The translations under genes were made by a program, and so were the position numbers. This document shows positions 1 to 6,789 of a stretch of 10,669 nt of DNA, in pieces. Below the pieces are notes generated by a model that saw only the letters and a list, made by a program, of their open reading frames with translations, ran no database searches and was not told where the DNA came from. The DNA is taken from positions 1,075-11,743 of the forward strand of contig DGYA01000121.1 of NCBI GenBank assembly GCA_002396505.1, written 5' to 3'. Each line of letters begins with the position of its first letter. Positions within the stretch are counted from its first letter, which is position 1. The DNA comes from Cyanobacteria bacterium UBA5018. Lineage in GTDB: Bacteria; Cyanobacteriota; Cyanobacteriia; PCC-6307; Cyanobiaceae.

Positions 1-414
1 CCCACCCTGCAGCTGCAGCTGGCCCAGATGGCCCTGCTGTTCGCCCATCTGGGCGCCGGTGAGCAGCCGGAACTGGAGCGCCTCAGCCGGGCCATGCTGG
101 CTCACCCCGATCTGGTGGCCGGCGAGGGCCGCTTCGACACGGCCGTGATGCGCAGCGGCCACGGCCAGGTGCTGAGCAAGGGCGGCGCCGAAGGCATCCA
201 GTGCCTGAGCCGCGTCGGCGAAGGGCTGGGCCTGGCGATCAAGGTGGAAGACGGCGCCAGCCGCGCCAAGCACGCCGTGGCCCTGCAGCTGATGCGCCAG
301 CTGGAGTGGCTGACGCCGCTCACCCTCGAGGAGCTCAGCCAGCGGTTCCTGGAACCCAGCCCCGGTGTGAAGCTGGAGGTGAGCGGCGAGCTCCGCTTCG
401 ACAACGGCCGCTAA
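1..414 (+). CDS. L-asparaginase, asparaginase-II family (3' part only)
   Basis: This is the C-terminal 137 codons of a gene that begins before the window; the frame is open from base 1 and ends with TAA at 412-414. The protein would hydrolyse L-asparagine to aspartate and ammonium, probably in the cytoplasm. The assignment rests on the family pattern: HPDLVAGEGRFDTAVM, then SKGGAEGIQC, then GLGLAIKVEDGASRAKHA, which matches the conserved C-terminal half of the asparaginase-II (PF06089) family rather than the E. coli AnsA/AnsB type. Full-length members are a little over 300 residues, so more than half is missing at the window edge. The stop codon overlaps the stop of the convergent transaldolase gene in the four bases CTAA (411-414), so no room exists for a dedicated terminator. 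GC content here is about 70 percent by hand count. Family assignment is fairly secure; substrate is inferred from the family. Confidence 0.85.
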   Translation, partial: PTLQLQLAQMALLFAHLGAGEQPELERLSRAMLAHPDLVAGEGRFDTAVMRSGHGQVLSKGGAEGIQCLSRVGEGLGLAIKVEDGASRAKHAVALQLMRQLEWLTPLTLEELSQRFLEPSPGVKLEVSGELRFDNGR

Positions 415-1061
415 CCGGCCGCATCCAGCTCGAACTGGATGGCGGCGGCCTCGGTGGGTTCCACCGCGAACAACGCCTCAGCGATGGCCGGGCTGATGGT
501 GAAGGTGTTGAGCCCCTCGGCCGCCAGGCGCGCCAGATCATCCGGGCAGCGCAGGCTGGCCACCAGCAGCCGCAAGGGGGAGCCGAGGGCCTGCACGCAG
601 CGCTGCATGCGGATCAACTCGCCATGGCCGTCACGCCCCAGGTCACTGATGCGGCCCAGATAGGGAGCGATGTAGTCGACCCCCAGTGCCGCCGCCAGCA
701 GCACCTGGGCCGGCTCGTAGCAGGCGGTGAAGGTCACGGGCAGCCCATCGGCCAGCAGGCCGCGGGCAGCCTCGATGCCGGCGCGGGTGATGGGCAGCTT
801 GATCCAGGTGTGATCCGGAGCCAGGTCGGCCAGGGCGCGGCCGCAGCTGAGCAGATCACTCCCCCAGGCCTGCAGGTGCAGCTCCCGTACCCCATGGGCC
901 ATGGCCTGCTGGCTCAGGGCGCGCAGGCTGGTGAGATCACAGGGCTGGCCCGCTCGCTTCAGGAGCGTGGGGTTGGTGGTGACGCCATGGAACAGGCCCG
1001 TGGGCAGCCACTGCCGCCAGTCGGCGGGATCGGCGGAATCGAGATAAAGACGCAGCGCCAC
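411..1061 (-). CDS. fsa: Fsa/TalC-type small transaldolase family protein
   Basis: This 216-residue protein is a single TIM-barrel class I aldolase of the fructose-6-phosphate aldolase / small transaldolase family, which works through a Schiff-base lysine. Aligned by eye with E. coli FsaA, the active-site positions are kept: Asp8 in LYLDSA, Asn30 in GVTTNPTLL, the Schiff-base Lys88 in WIKLPIT, Thr112 in TFTACY, Tyr130 in VDYIAPYLGR and Ser169 in VASLRCP. The length fits the family (about 215-220). Whether it is a true transaldolase, an F6P aldolase or acts on another sugar cannot be told from sequence. The start is GTG, two bases after the TGA of the upstream membrane-protein gene. It is supported by a strong AGGAGG Shine-Dalgarno (1069-1074) at 7-nt spacing, located inside the end of that gene, so the two are very likely co-transcribed and translationally coupled. 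Confidence 0.88.
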   Translation of the reverse strand: MALRLYLDSADPADWRQWLPTGLFHGVTTNPTLLKRAGQPCDLTSLRALSQQAMAHGVRELHLQAWGSDLLSCGRALADLAPDHTWIKLPITRAGIEAARGLLADGLPVTFTACYEPAQVLLAAALGVDYIAPYLGRISDLGRDGHGELIRMQRCVQALGSPLRLLVASLRCPDDLARLAAEGLNTFTISPAIAEALFAVEPTEAAAIQFELDAAG

Positions 1062-1063
1062 GC

Positions 1064-2131
1064 TCAGGCCTCCTGACGGCGGTTGTGGCGCAGCGAATCA
1101 GCGAGGGCCAGCAACAGCAGCACGATGCCGATCAGACCGCTGAGCCACTCCGGCACATGCCAGCCCCAGCGACCGATCACCACCCCGCTCAGCATCAGCA
1201 GGCCCAGGGCGCCGATGGCGTAGTGGGCCCCGTGCTCCAGGTAAACCAGCTGATCAAGAGCCCGCTCACGGCTCAACATCAAGGTAAGGGAGCGAATGAA
1301 CAGGGCTCCAAGGCCTAGGCCAGTGAGAATAAGTGGCAAGCTTTGGGTAATAGCAAAAGCGCCGATCGTGCCATCCAGGCTGAAGGAGGCATCGAGCAGT
1401 TCCAGATAGATAAGGCTGGCAAGCCCCCCTGTCGCTAGAGCCTGACCACTGCTGGCTGCAGCCGAGCCTGGCGAACCCACCAGCGACTCTTCACTACCGA
1501 AGGCATCGGAGATAGAGGTGCTCACCAATTGCAGTACCAAACCGACTAAGCCACTGAACAGCACATCGGCCCGCAGAGAAGCGGGAATGTTTGCCGCCAG
1601 CACCAGCAGCACAACCAAGGCCAAGGCTACCTCAATAGCTTCAATACGGCCAGCAGCACTTAGCCTTTTTTCGATACTGCGCCACCAATGGAGGGTCTTG
1701 GCCTCATCGAAGAAGTAGCGAAGGAAAACCATAAGCAGAAACATGCCGCCAAATGCCAGAATGCGCGGCTCGGCAATTTCCAGCAATTCTCGATAGTGCT
1801 CTGGATTGTGCAGGGCGGCATCGAGGGCCTCACCCATACCCACGCCACCGGCCAGCGAGACCATGGCCAGAGGTCCAATGAAACGCACACCGAAGACGGG
1901 AATCACCAGGCCCCAGGTGAGGAAGAACTGTTGCTGACCAGGAGTGAGCCGATCGAGCACCCGGGCATTGACCACGGCGTTGTCAAAGGAGAGAGAGATC
2001 TCCAGCAAAAGCAACACCAAGGTGAGCCAGGCAGCCTGCAGACCGGCACTGCCCGCCACGATCGCCAGGCCAGCTCCACAGCAAACCAAGGGAAAGGCCA
2101 GGTAGGGACCCAGCTGTCTGGCACCAATCAC
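1064..2131 (-). CDS. DUF475 / TerC-like integral membrane protein
   Basis: This is a 355-residue polytopic membrane protein, with roughly nine hydrophobic segments, that matches the DUF475 family, a relative of TerC. Two acidic membrane motifs mark the family's internal duplication: E44-x-S-L-S-F-D50-N-A in the first half, and E244-L-L-D247-A-S-F-S-L-D253-G in the second. In TerC-like proteins such paired acidic motifs are thought to form a metal-ion site, so metal efflux or metal loading of exported proteins is a guess; DUF475 itself has no established function. FGGMFLLMVFLRYFF (127-141) is also typical. A Gly/Ser/Ala-rich linker (about 212-236) joins the halves. The start is GTG at 2131 without a clear Shine-Dalgarno; an in-frame stop lies a little upstream, so no much earlier start is possible. 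A weak TTGACT lies at 2163-2168 on the minus strand, but no terminator is seen after the aap operon 71 bases upstream, so read-through is also possible. Confidence 0.85.
   Translation of the reverse strand: MIGARQLGPYLAFPLVCCGAGLAIVAGSAGLQAAWLTLVLLLLEISLSFDNAVVNARVLDRLTPGQQQFFLTWGLVIPVFGVRFIGPLAMVSLAGGVGMGEALDAALHNPEHYRELLEIAEPRILAFGGMFLLMVFLRYFFDEAKTLHWWRSIEKRLSAAGRIEAIEVALALVVLLVLAANIPASLRADVLFSGLVGLVLQLVSTSISDAFGSEESLVGSPGSAAASSGQALATGGLASLIYLELLDASFSLDGTIGAFAITQSLPLILTGLGLGALFIRSLTLMLSRERALDQLVYLEHGAHYAIGALGLLMLSGVVIGRWGWHVPEWLSGLIGIVLLLLALADSLRHNRRQEA
1069..1074 (-). promoter_or_regulatory. Shine-Dalgarno site of the transaldolase gene
   Basis: The minus strand reads AGGAGG, seven bases before the GTG start at 1061, and lies within the last codons of the DUF475 gene. 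It is one of only two strong ribosome-binding sites in the window and decides the GTG start. Confidence 0.8.
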
Positions 2132-2202
2132 GTTGCAGCCACTAACAACTGCCCATTCTCCCAGTCAACGGCACCGCTTAGAGTGCGCTGGGGCCTGCTG
2201 CT

Positions 2203-2967
2203 CTACAGAATTTGATCTAGGAAACGGCGCGTGCGTTCGTGGCTTGGGTTAGTGAAAAAGGTTTCTGGTGGCGCAATCTCCACCACTTCACCATCAGCCA
2301 TCAGCACCACCCGATCAGCCACCTGACGCGCGAAGCGCACTTCGTGGGTAACTACCACCATGGTCATGCCATCGGCGGCCAGCCCTTGCATCACATCGAG
2401 TACTTCACGCACCATTTCTGGATCGAGGGCGCTGGTGGGCTCGTCAAACAACATCAGACGGGGATCCATGCATAGCGAGCGAGCGATGGCCACACGCTGT
2501 TGCTGCCCGCCGGAAAGCTGGCCTGGAAATTTGCCAGCCTGTTCAGCAATGCCCACCCGAGCCAGCAGTTCCAGGGCCCGCTGCTGGGCCTGTACCCGGC
2601 TGCGGCCTCTAACCAAAACTGGGGCCAGGGTAAGGTTTTGCAGAACAGTTAAATGGGGAAATAAATTAAATTGTTGATATACCATGCCAACTTCTCGGCG
2701 AATAGCCTCGATATGACGCAGGTCATTACCCAGAGGCAGACCATCAAATTGGATGGTGCCCTTTTGATAGTCTTCAAGGGCATTAAAAGTGCGAATGAAA
2801 GTGCTCTTGCCAGAGCCAGATGGGCCCATTATCACTACCACCTCGCCCCGCTGCACCTGCAGGTTGGCTCCCCGCAGCGCGTGGAATCCATTTGGATACC
2901 ATTTGTGCACATCTTTGGCCTCGAGGATCAGGGACTGAGTTGCCTCTTCAGCTATGGCGGCGATCAT
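2203..2967 (-). CDS. aapP: polar amino acid ABC transporter, ATP-binding subunit
   Basis: This is the ATPase of the amino acid importer encoded by the four-gene operon; it would sit on the inner face of the plasma membrane against the two permeases. All ABC motifs are present (254-residue numbering): Walker A GPSGSGKST at 48-56, Q-loop in VYQQFNLFPH at about 98-99, signature LSGGQQQRVA from 151, Walker B LMLFDE at 171-176, D-loop SALD, and the switch His208 in VVVTHE. The compact length and the YQQFNLFPHLTVL stretch are typical of the GlnQ/AapP/BztD polar amino acid group. Two starts are possible at the junction GTGATG: GTG at 2970 (4-base overlap with the permease stop) or ATG at 2967 (1-base TGATG overlap). 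I chose the ATG because the binding-protein/permease junction uses the same TGATG arrangement; the choice changes one residue. In cyanobacteria a natFGH/bgtA-type name could also apply. Confidence 0.95.
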   Translation of the reverse strand: MIAAIAEEATQSLILEAKDVHKWYPNGFHALRGANLQVQRGEVVVIMGPSGSGKSTFIRTFNALEDYQKGTIQFDGLPLGNDLRHIEAIRREVGMVYQQFNLFPHLTVLQNLTLAPVLVRGRSRVQAQQRALELLARVGIAEQAGKFPGQLSGGQQQRVAIARSLCMDPRLMLFDEPTSALDPEMVREVLDVMQGLAADGMTMVVVTHEVRFARQVADRVVLMADGEVVEIAPPETFFTNPSHERTRRFLDQIL

Positions 2968-4214
2968 CACAGGTTGGGCAGGTGGTGGGGATCAAGACGC
3001 CGCTCCAGGGCTCGGCTGCCCAGCCCAAGGGCAGCGCAGCAGCACCAGAACAGCAGGGCCAAGGTGAGGTAAACCTCGCCATAGTGGCCAAGAAAATCGG
3101 GATTTGCCATCACGGTGCGGGCGGTGCCCAGCAGTTCCATCAGACCAATCAAGGACAGCAGGGTGGTGTCTTGCAGTAGCGAGATGAACTGCCCCACCAT
3201 CACCGGCAAAGCCACCCGCAGAGCCTGGGGCAGCACCACGTGTTGCAGGCCCTGGGCGGTGGATAGGCCCAGGGAGCGGGCTGCCTCCATTTGGCCGTTG
3301 GGAATGGCCGCAAGGCCAGAACGCACCGCTTCGGCGAGATAGGCGGCCGCAAAAATGGTCAGCACCCAAGCCGCTCGCCACACCCGTTCTGGGGCCAGCC
3401 CCCCTGGCAGCAAAAAACCGAGAATGTTCTGACCTAAAAAAAGCAGGGTAATCAGCGGTGCACCGCGGATGAATTCGATGTAGATCACCGAACCCCAGCG
3501 CAGCAGGGGATAGTTACTGCGGCGACCCAGGGCCAGCATCACTCCCAGGGGAAAGCAAAGCAGGATGGCAAAACTCGCCTGCAACAAGGTGAGCATCAAA
3601 CCGCCCCATTCGGCGCTGGCCACGGGCGTTAGACCGAAGCCGCCACCGATCAGCACCATCCCAAGCAAATAAGTAACTGGCCACACCAGCGCAAACCATT
3701 TGATCGCATCTGCCCCCAGCCGTCTACCTAATCGTCCGAGCAACCAGCGCATAGCCAGTAACAGGCCGGCAATGGCTAGCCAGCGGCCAGCGACGGCAAG
3801 AGATAGCCCCAGGGCCGGCGGGGTAATCAGACAAACAGCCAGCAGCACCGCAGCGGCAATGCGGTCGTTGCGGGGCCAAAGCAGCCCGGGACGATCGGCG
3901 CGGCGACAGCTGCGCAGCAGGCCCCAACTGGCGCCAGCGGTGGCCGCCAGCAAAAAAGTCAGCAACCACAGTCGCCATTGATGTTCGATCGGATAACGAC
4001 CGATGCAGAGCAGGGTGCTGTTCAGTTGAATCACCGCCCAGTTGGCCTGGAGGAGAGCCCAGCGCAACAGGCCGAATAATGCCGCCAAAATCAAGCCGAT
4101 CAGCACTAGGCTGAGCAGCCCATCCACCCTGGAAGCAAACAGTTCACGGCGCAGCCAATCCTTAGAGCGCTGCAGGAAGCCAGGGGGAAGATCACCGGTA
4201 AGGGAATTACCCAT
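2967..4214 (-). CDS. aapM: polar amino acid ABC transporter, permease subunit M
   Basis: This is the second permease of the amino acid importer, 415 residues from the chosen start. The N-terminal half has several hydrophobic segments separated by basic loops (about 32-53, 80-100 and 120-155), an extension usual for the AapM/BztC/NatH group but absent from small GlnP-type permeases. The C-terminal half is the ABC permease domain, with the cytoplasmic EAA loop EAARSLGLSTAQ...LPQA at about 310-331, which docks on the ATPase. An in-frame GTG or ATG exists further up, as far as 4253, but the ATG at 4214 has an AAGGAG Shine-Dalgarno at 4222-4227 with 7-nt spacing and lies one base after the upstream permease's TGA (TGA-G-ATG), so it is clearly preferred. 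Its own stop overlaps the start of the ATPase gene. Substrate is probably a broad set of neutral, acidic or polar L-amino acids, inferred from the family. Confidence 0.93.
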   Translation of the reverse strand: MGNSLTGDLPPGFLQRSKDWLRRELFASRVDGLLSLVLIGLILAALFGLLRWALLQANWAVIQLNSTLLCIGRYPIEHQWRLWLLTFLLAATAGASWGLLRSCRRADRPGLLWPRNDRIAAAVLLAVCLITPPALGLSLAVAGRWLAIAGLLLAMRWLLGRLGRRLGADAIKWFALVWPVTYLLGMVLIGGGFGLTPVASAEWGGLMLTLLQASFAILLCFPLGVMLALGRRSNYPLLRWGSVIYIEFIRGAPLITLLFLGQNILGFLLPGGLAPERVWRAAWVLTIFAAAYLAEAVRSGLAAIPNGQMEAARSLGLSTAQGLQHVVLPQALRVALPVMVGQFISLLQDTTLLSLIGLMELLGTARTVMANPDFLGHYGEVYLTLALLFWCCCAALGLGSRALERRLDPHHLPNL

Positions 4215-4215
4215 C

Positions 4216-5259
4216 TCAGCGCTCCTTGATGCGAACAAACTGATTGAGTGCATTCATCAATGCTGAGATCAACAGATCCAAAACCAGGTAAGTGCCCAGC
4301 AACAGAATTATCACCTCAACGGCTCGGCCGGTCTGGTTAAGGGTGGTTTCAGCAACGGCATAGAGGTCGGCGTAGCCAACGGCCACGGCCAGGGAGGAAT
4401 TTTTTGCCAGGGAAATGTACTGGGTGTTCAGACCCGGCACGATCACCGGCAGTGCCTGGGGGATAACCACATGGCGGATGCTGGCCAGCCAGCCCAGGCC
4501 CAGGGAAGAGGCCGCCTCCCATTGCCCAGCGGGCACCGAGGCGATGCCGCCCCGCACCACCTCGGCGATGTAGGCGCCTGAGTAAACCACCAGACCCACC
4601 AGCAGAGCGCAGAATTCAACACTCAAGCGCAGCGGTGCCTGCCACACATCATTAACCAGTTGGGGACCAACCCAATGCAGACCATTGTGAAAACCCGCCA
4701 GATAGAGCCCAGACTTAGCAAGCACCACGCCGGGCCCCTGCAGGGCAGCGAGACCATTGGGAAGGGATAGGAAAACAACGAAGTACCAAAAAACCAGCTG
4801 CAGCAGCAGTGGGATATTACGCACCAACTCCACATAAACACGCACCAGGCGGCGCAGCAGGCCATTGCTACTGAAGTTGGCCATCCCCGCCAGGGTGCCC
4901 ACCACTGTGGCTCCAATCAAGCCGCAGCTCACGGCCCGCAGCGTATTTCCTAGACCGGCCAGCAGCCCTCGCCAGTAGGGCATCTCGGCTTGAAAAGGCA
5001 AAACCGATTCGGCAATGTCAAAGCCGGCGGGCTGTCCCAGCCAGCGCCAACTCAGCAATAGGCCGGCAGCGGTGAGATTGCGCACCAGGTTACCGAGCAA
5101 AAAAGCAACCAGCAACAGCAATACAAAACCAACAAGCGCCTGCACCAGCCAGGGGATCAGCAGCCGGTTGCGCCACCAGGGGGGCTGGGACAAGCCTGGA
5201 TTATCTCCACCATTAAGTCCCCCTCGCCTGAGTTGCGGGGGGGTGAGATTGCTGCCCAT
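4216..5259 (-). CDS. aapQ: polar amino acid ABC transporter, permease subunit Q
   Basis: This is the first permease of the importer, 347 residues from the chosen start. One N-terminal membrane segment (about 34-58 of this reading, LLIPWLVQALVGFVLLLL) is followed by a periplasmic stretch and then the ABC permease domain, which begins near GLLAGLGNTLRAV. VELVRNIPLLLQLVFWYF is typical of AapQ/BztB/NatG proteins. The EAA loop is WEAASSLGLGWLASIRHVVIPQ at about 247-268. The frame remains open up to a GTG at 5301, inside the binding-protein gene, but the ATG at 5259 overlaps that gene's TGA by one base (TGATG). This is the usual arrangement for translational re-initiation, and neither candidate start has a Shine-Dalgarno. 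The hydrophilic N-terminal 25 residues carry basic residues, fitting the positive-inside rule. Together with the second permease it should form the membrane channel of the importer. Confidence 0.92.
   Translation of the reverse strand: MGSNLTPPQLRRGGLNGGDNPGLSQPPWWRNRLLIPWLVQALVGFVLLLLVAFLLGNLVRNLTAAGLLLSWRWLGQPAGFDIAESVLPFQAEMPYWRGLLAGLGNTLRAVSCGLIGATVVGTLAGMANFSSNGLLRRLVRVYVELVRNIPLLLQLVFWYFVVFLSLPNGLAALQGPGVVLAKSGLYLAGFHNGLHWVGPQLVNDVWQAPLRLSVEFCALLVGLVVYSGAYIAEVVRGGIASVPAGQWEAASSLGLGWLASIRHVVIPQALPVIVPGLNTQYISLAKNSSLAVAVGYADLYAVAETTLNQTGRAVEVIILLLGTYLVLDLLISALMNALNQFVRIKER
4222..4227 (-). promoter_or_regulatory. Shine-Dalgarno site of the second permease gene
   Basis: The minus strand reads AAGGAG, seven bases before the ATG at 4214 and inside the 3' end of the preceding permease gene. 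It selects this start over the longer in-frame reading beginning at 4253. Confidence 0.8.
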
Positions 5260-6383
5260 CAACGGAAGGGCGGGGCGTAGATGAGACCGCCTTCTTTCCA
5301 CTGTCTGTTGATGCCGCGTTCAAGCTTGAGCTTGGAAGCAGGGCCGACATTGCGATCGAACATTTCGCCGTAATTACCCACTGCTTTTATCGCCTTGAAA
5401 GCAAAGTCTGAGGGAAGACCGAGCTGCTTGCCAAAATCGCCCTCAACACCTAGGAAGCGGCGCAAGTCAGCCAGATTGGGATTGGCCTTTGCCTCGGACA
5501 ACTTGGCATCAACATTTGCCTGGGTGAGCCCCCATTCTTCTGCCTGCATCAAGGCGTATATGGACCAGCGCAGCGCATCGGCCCAGGCCGGATCAGAGTT
5601 GACACTGGCGGGGCTGAGCGGTTCCTTGCTCATCACCTCAGGCAGCAGGGCGTGAGCATCGGCATTGGGGAAGCTGCTGCGCTTGCCGGCCAACTGCGAG
5701 CGATCGCTGGTTACCGCCACGCAACGTGCCCCCAGGTAGGCGGCGTAGGTTTGGTCGCTGGTCTGGAACTTGAGCGGCGTGTAGGCCACGTTCAGCTCGC
5801 GCATCCGGTCCGCCAAGTTGAGTTCTGTGGTGGTGCCGCTCTCCACACAGATCGGCTTGCCAGCCAGGTCCTTCAAGCCTTTGATGCCGCTGGCCACGGG
5901 CACCATCACCCCCTGGCCGTCATAGAAGACGGTCGGGGCAAAGCTGAGACCATTGCCGCCAGCGGCATCGCGGCTGAGGGTCTCTGTGGTGTTGCGTGAG
6001 AGCAGGTCTACTTCGCCGCTGGCCAAGGCAGCGAAGCGCTCGCTGGAATTGAGATTGCGATATTCCACTTTGCTGGCGTCGCCCAGCAGGGCGGCCGCCA
6101 CCGCCTTGCAGACGTCCACGTCGAGGCCGGAATAACGGCCATCGGGCTCGACAAAGCTGAAGCCAGGCAGGGTGCCCTCAACGCCGCAAATCAACTTGCC
6201 GCGGCTCTGGATCGCCGCCATCTTCTGGCTCTGCACGCCAGAGCCGTCCTCGGGAGCGCAAGCGGCCAGAGGGCCGAGTAGCAGGGCGGCCAACACCAGC
6301 ATCGGCAGGCGTCTGGCCTGGGCAGGGGAACAGTCACTTGGCCCTAGGCCGCCAGCTTGCTGGTGAGAGAAGAACCGGGGCAT
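5259..6383 (-). CDS. aapJ: polar amino acid ABC transporter, substrate-binding lipoprotein
   Basis: This is the periplasmic amino-acid-binding component of the importer, 374 residues. Residues 24-41 (ARRLPMLVLAALLLGPLA) form a signal, ending in a lipobox LAAC with Cys42, so the protein is probably lipid-anchored after export. The mature part is a type-3 extracellular solute-binding domain: IQSRGKLICGVEGTLPGFSF, then YSGLDVDVCKAVAAALLG, then SGEVDLLSRNTTETLSRD (about 124-139), FYDGQGVMV and CVESGTTTELNL. The NTT-x-T-x-SRD stretch and the adjacent YDGQG are hallmarks of the AapJ/BztA/NatF group and separate it from GlnH or HisJ. The reading could begin with TTG two codons earlier (6389); the ATG at 6383 is preferred, and a start at the ATG at 6302 would remove the basic n-region of the signal. 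The signal has an unusually long hydrophilic lead of about 25 residues. The gene heads the four-gene operon. Confidence 0.93.
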   Translation of the reverse strand: MPRFFSHQQAGGLGPSDCSPAQARRLPMLVLAALLLGPLAACAPEDGSGVQSQKMAAIQSRGKLICGVEGTLPGFSFVEPDGRYSGLDVDVCKAVAAALLGDASKVEYRNLNSSERFAALASGEVDLLSRNTTETLSRDAAGGNGLSFAPTVFYDGQGVMVPVASGIKGLKDLAGKPICVESGTTTELNLADRMRELNVAYTPLKFQTSDQTYAAYLGARCVAVTSDRSQLAGKRSSFPNADAHALLPEVMSKEPLSPASVNSDPAWADALRWSIYALMQAEEWGLTQANVDAKLSEAKANPNLADLRRFLGVEGDFGKQLGLPSDFAFKAIKAVGNYGEMFDRNVGPASKLKLERGINRQWKEGGLIYAPPFR

Positions 6384-6421
6384 CCGCAACCGCTGAACTG
6401 GCCCGATTTTCCCACCTTTTA

Positions 6422-6465
6422 GGCCAAACCTTGGCCCTTTGGCCAGAGAGTTGGCCCATTGGGCC
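6422..6465. repeat. cluster of GGCC inverted repeats in the presumed aap leader
   Basis: Two perfect inverted repeats lie side by side: GGCCAA (6422-6427) with TTGGCC (6431-6436) around a 3-base spacer, and GGCCCA (6453-6458) with TGGGCC (6460-6465) around a single base. TTGGCCC starts at both 6431 and 6451, and the two 20-base units that follow match at 16 of 20 positions. Further GGCC copies lie at 6400 and 6441, and another TTGGCCC at 6338 inside the gene. The cluster is 39-83 bases ahead of the binding-protein ATG, so it would be transcribed in the leader if the TATAAT at 6573-6578 is the promoter. It could be an RNA hairpin array or a protein-binding site. Confidence 0.6.
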
Positions 6466-6572
6466 GAAAGGGGACCAGAATTTCAGCCGCATTTTTGGAC
6501 CGATCCCTAGCAGGCAAGGTCTGAGGCAGCTGGAGGGCGCCTTAAATACCGTAGCGAAGGCCTTCAAGGACA

Positions 6573-6578
6573 ATTATA
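6573..6578 (-). promoter_or_regulatory. candidate -10 box of the aap operon
   Basis: The minus strand reads a perfect TATAAT here, in an AT-rich island in front of the binding-protein gene. Transcription would start near 6566, giving a leader of about 180 bases that includes the GGCC repeats. No good TTGACA-like -35 is found 16-18 bases upstream (TTTTCG at 17), so an activator may be needed or the match may be chance. Confidence 0.4.
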
Positions 6579-6678
6579 TTGAAGTGCTCAGCAGGCGAAA
6601 AGCAACAGCAGTGCAGCAGACGCTGAATAGCAACAACAGCTTCGGCACAGCTGTGGAGCTCCTTAACTGAAGCTTAGG

Positions 6679-6714
6679 GCAGCCGAGCGACAGCTGAGCT
6701 GCAGCCAAGCGACA
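6679..6714. repeat. 14-base direct repeat pair upstream of the SLC13 gene
   Basis: GCAGCCGAGCGACA (6679-6692) and GCAGCCAAGCGACA (6701-6714) differ at one base and have a period of 22, about two DNA turns. The spacer creates CAGCT-G-AGCTG (6691-6701), a short inverted repeat. The position, about 75-110 bases before the SLC13 start, would suit an operator, but no regulator is known from the sequence. Confidence 0.5.
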
Positions 6715-6789
6715 AGACAAGCTCATACAACGCTAATCCCATCTTGACACTGTGTTTAAGCTAGGGGCTTGTCGTTGGTCAAAGCGACC

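Larger units (their letters stand above)
6384..6789. other. divergent intergenic region between the aap operon and the SLC13 gene
   Basis: These roughly 400 bases separate the minus-strand amino acid transporter from the plus-strand permease and hold no gene I can support. From left to right they contain the GGCC repeat cluster, a minus-strand TATAAT, and a 14-base direct repeat pair near the SLC13 gene. A plus-strand frame stays open from 6338 to 6670, but it starts antisense inside the binding-protein gene and resembles nothing I recognise. No GTA-N8-TAC or GT-N10-AC NtcA site was found here by eye. Confidence 0.7.

Noticed and set aside
201..1076. Long plus-strand open frame (291 codons) across asparaginase and transaldolase
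   Set aside because: It is rich in Gln, Gly, Ala and Arg without family motifs and runs antisense to a gene with a full set of catalytic residues; it is a product of high GC content.
1688..2215. Plus-strand open frame opposite the DUF475 gene
   Set aside because: His/Gln-rich low-complexity translation, antisense to conserved membrane motifs; not credible as a protein.
4216..5301. Longer first permease starting at GTG 5301 with a 43-base overlap into the binding-protein gene
   Set aside because: The ATG at 5259 overlaps the upstream stop by one base, matches the other junctions of the operon and needs no long overlap.
5700..5707. HIP1 palindrome GCGATCGC as a sign of a HIP1-rich cyanobacterium
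   Set aside because: Only this one copy was found in the window, inside the binding-protein gene, so no enrichment can be claimed.
6338..6670. Plus-strand open frame of about 110 codons between the divergent operons
   Set aside because: It begins antisense to the binding-protein signal region, crosses the inverted-repeat cluster and shows no recognisable domain. The last 50 codons look compositionally plausible, but nothing supports translation.
6744..6749. Perfect TTGACA as -35 of the SLC13 promoter
   Set aside because: No -10-like hexamer is found at 16-18 bases (GCTTGT at 17), and the TTTAAG nearby is only 5 bases after it; I could not build a sensible promoter on it.
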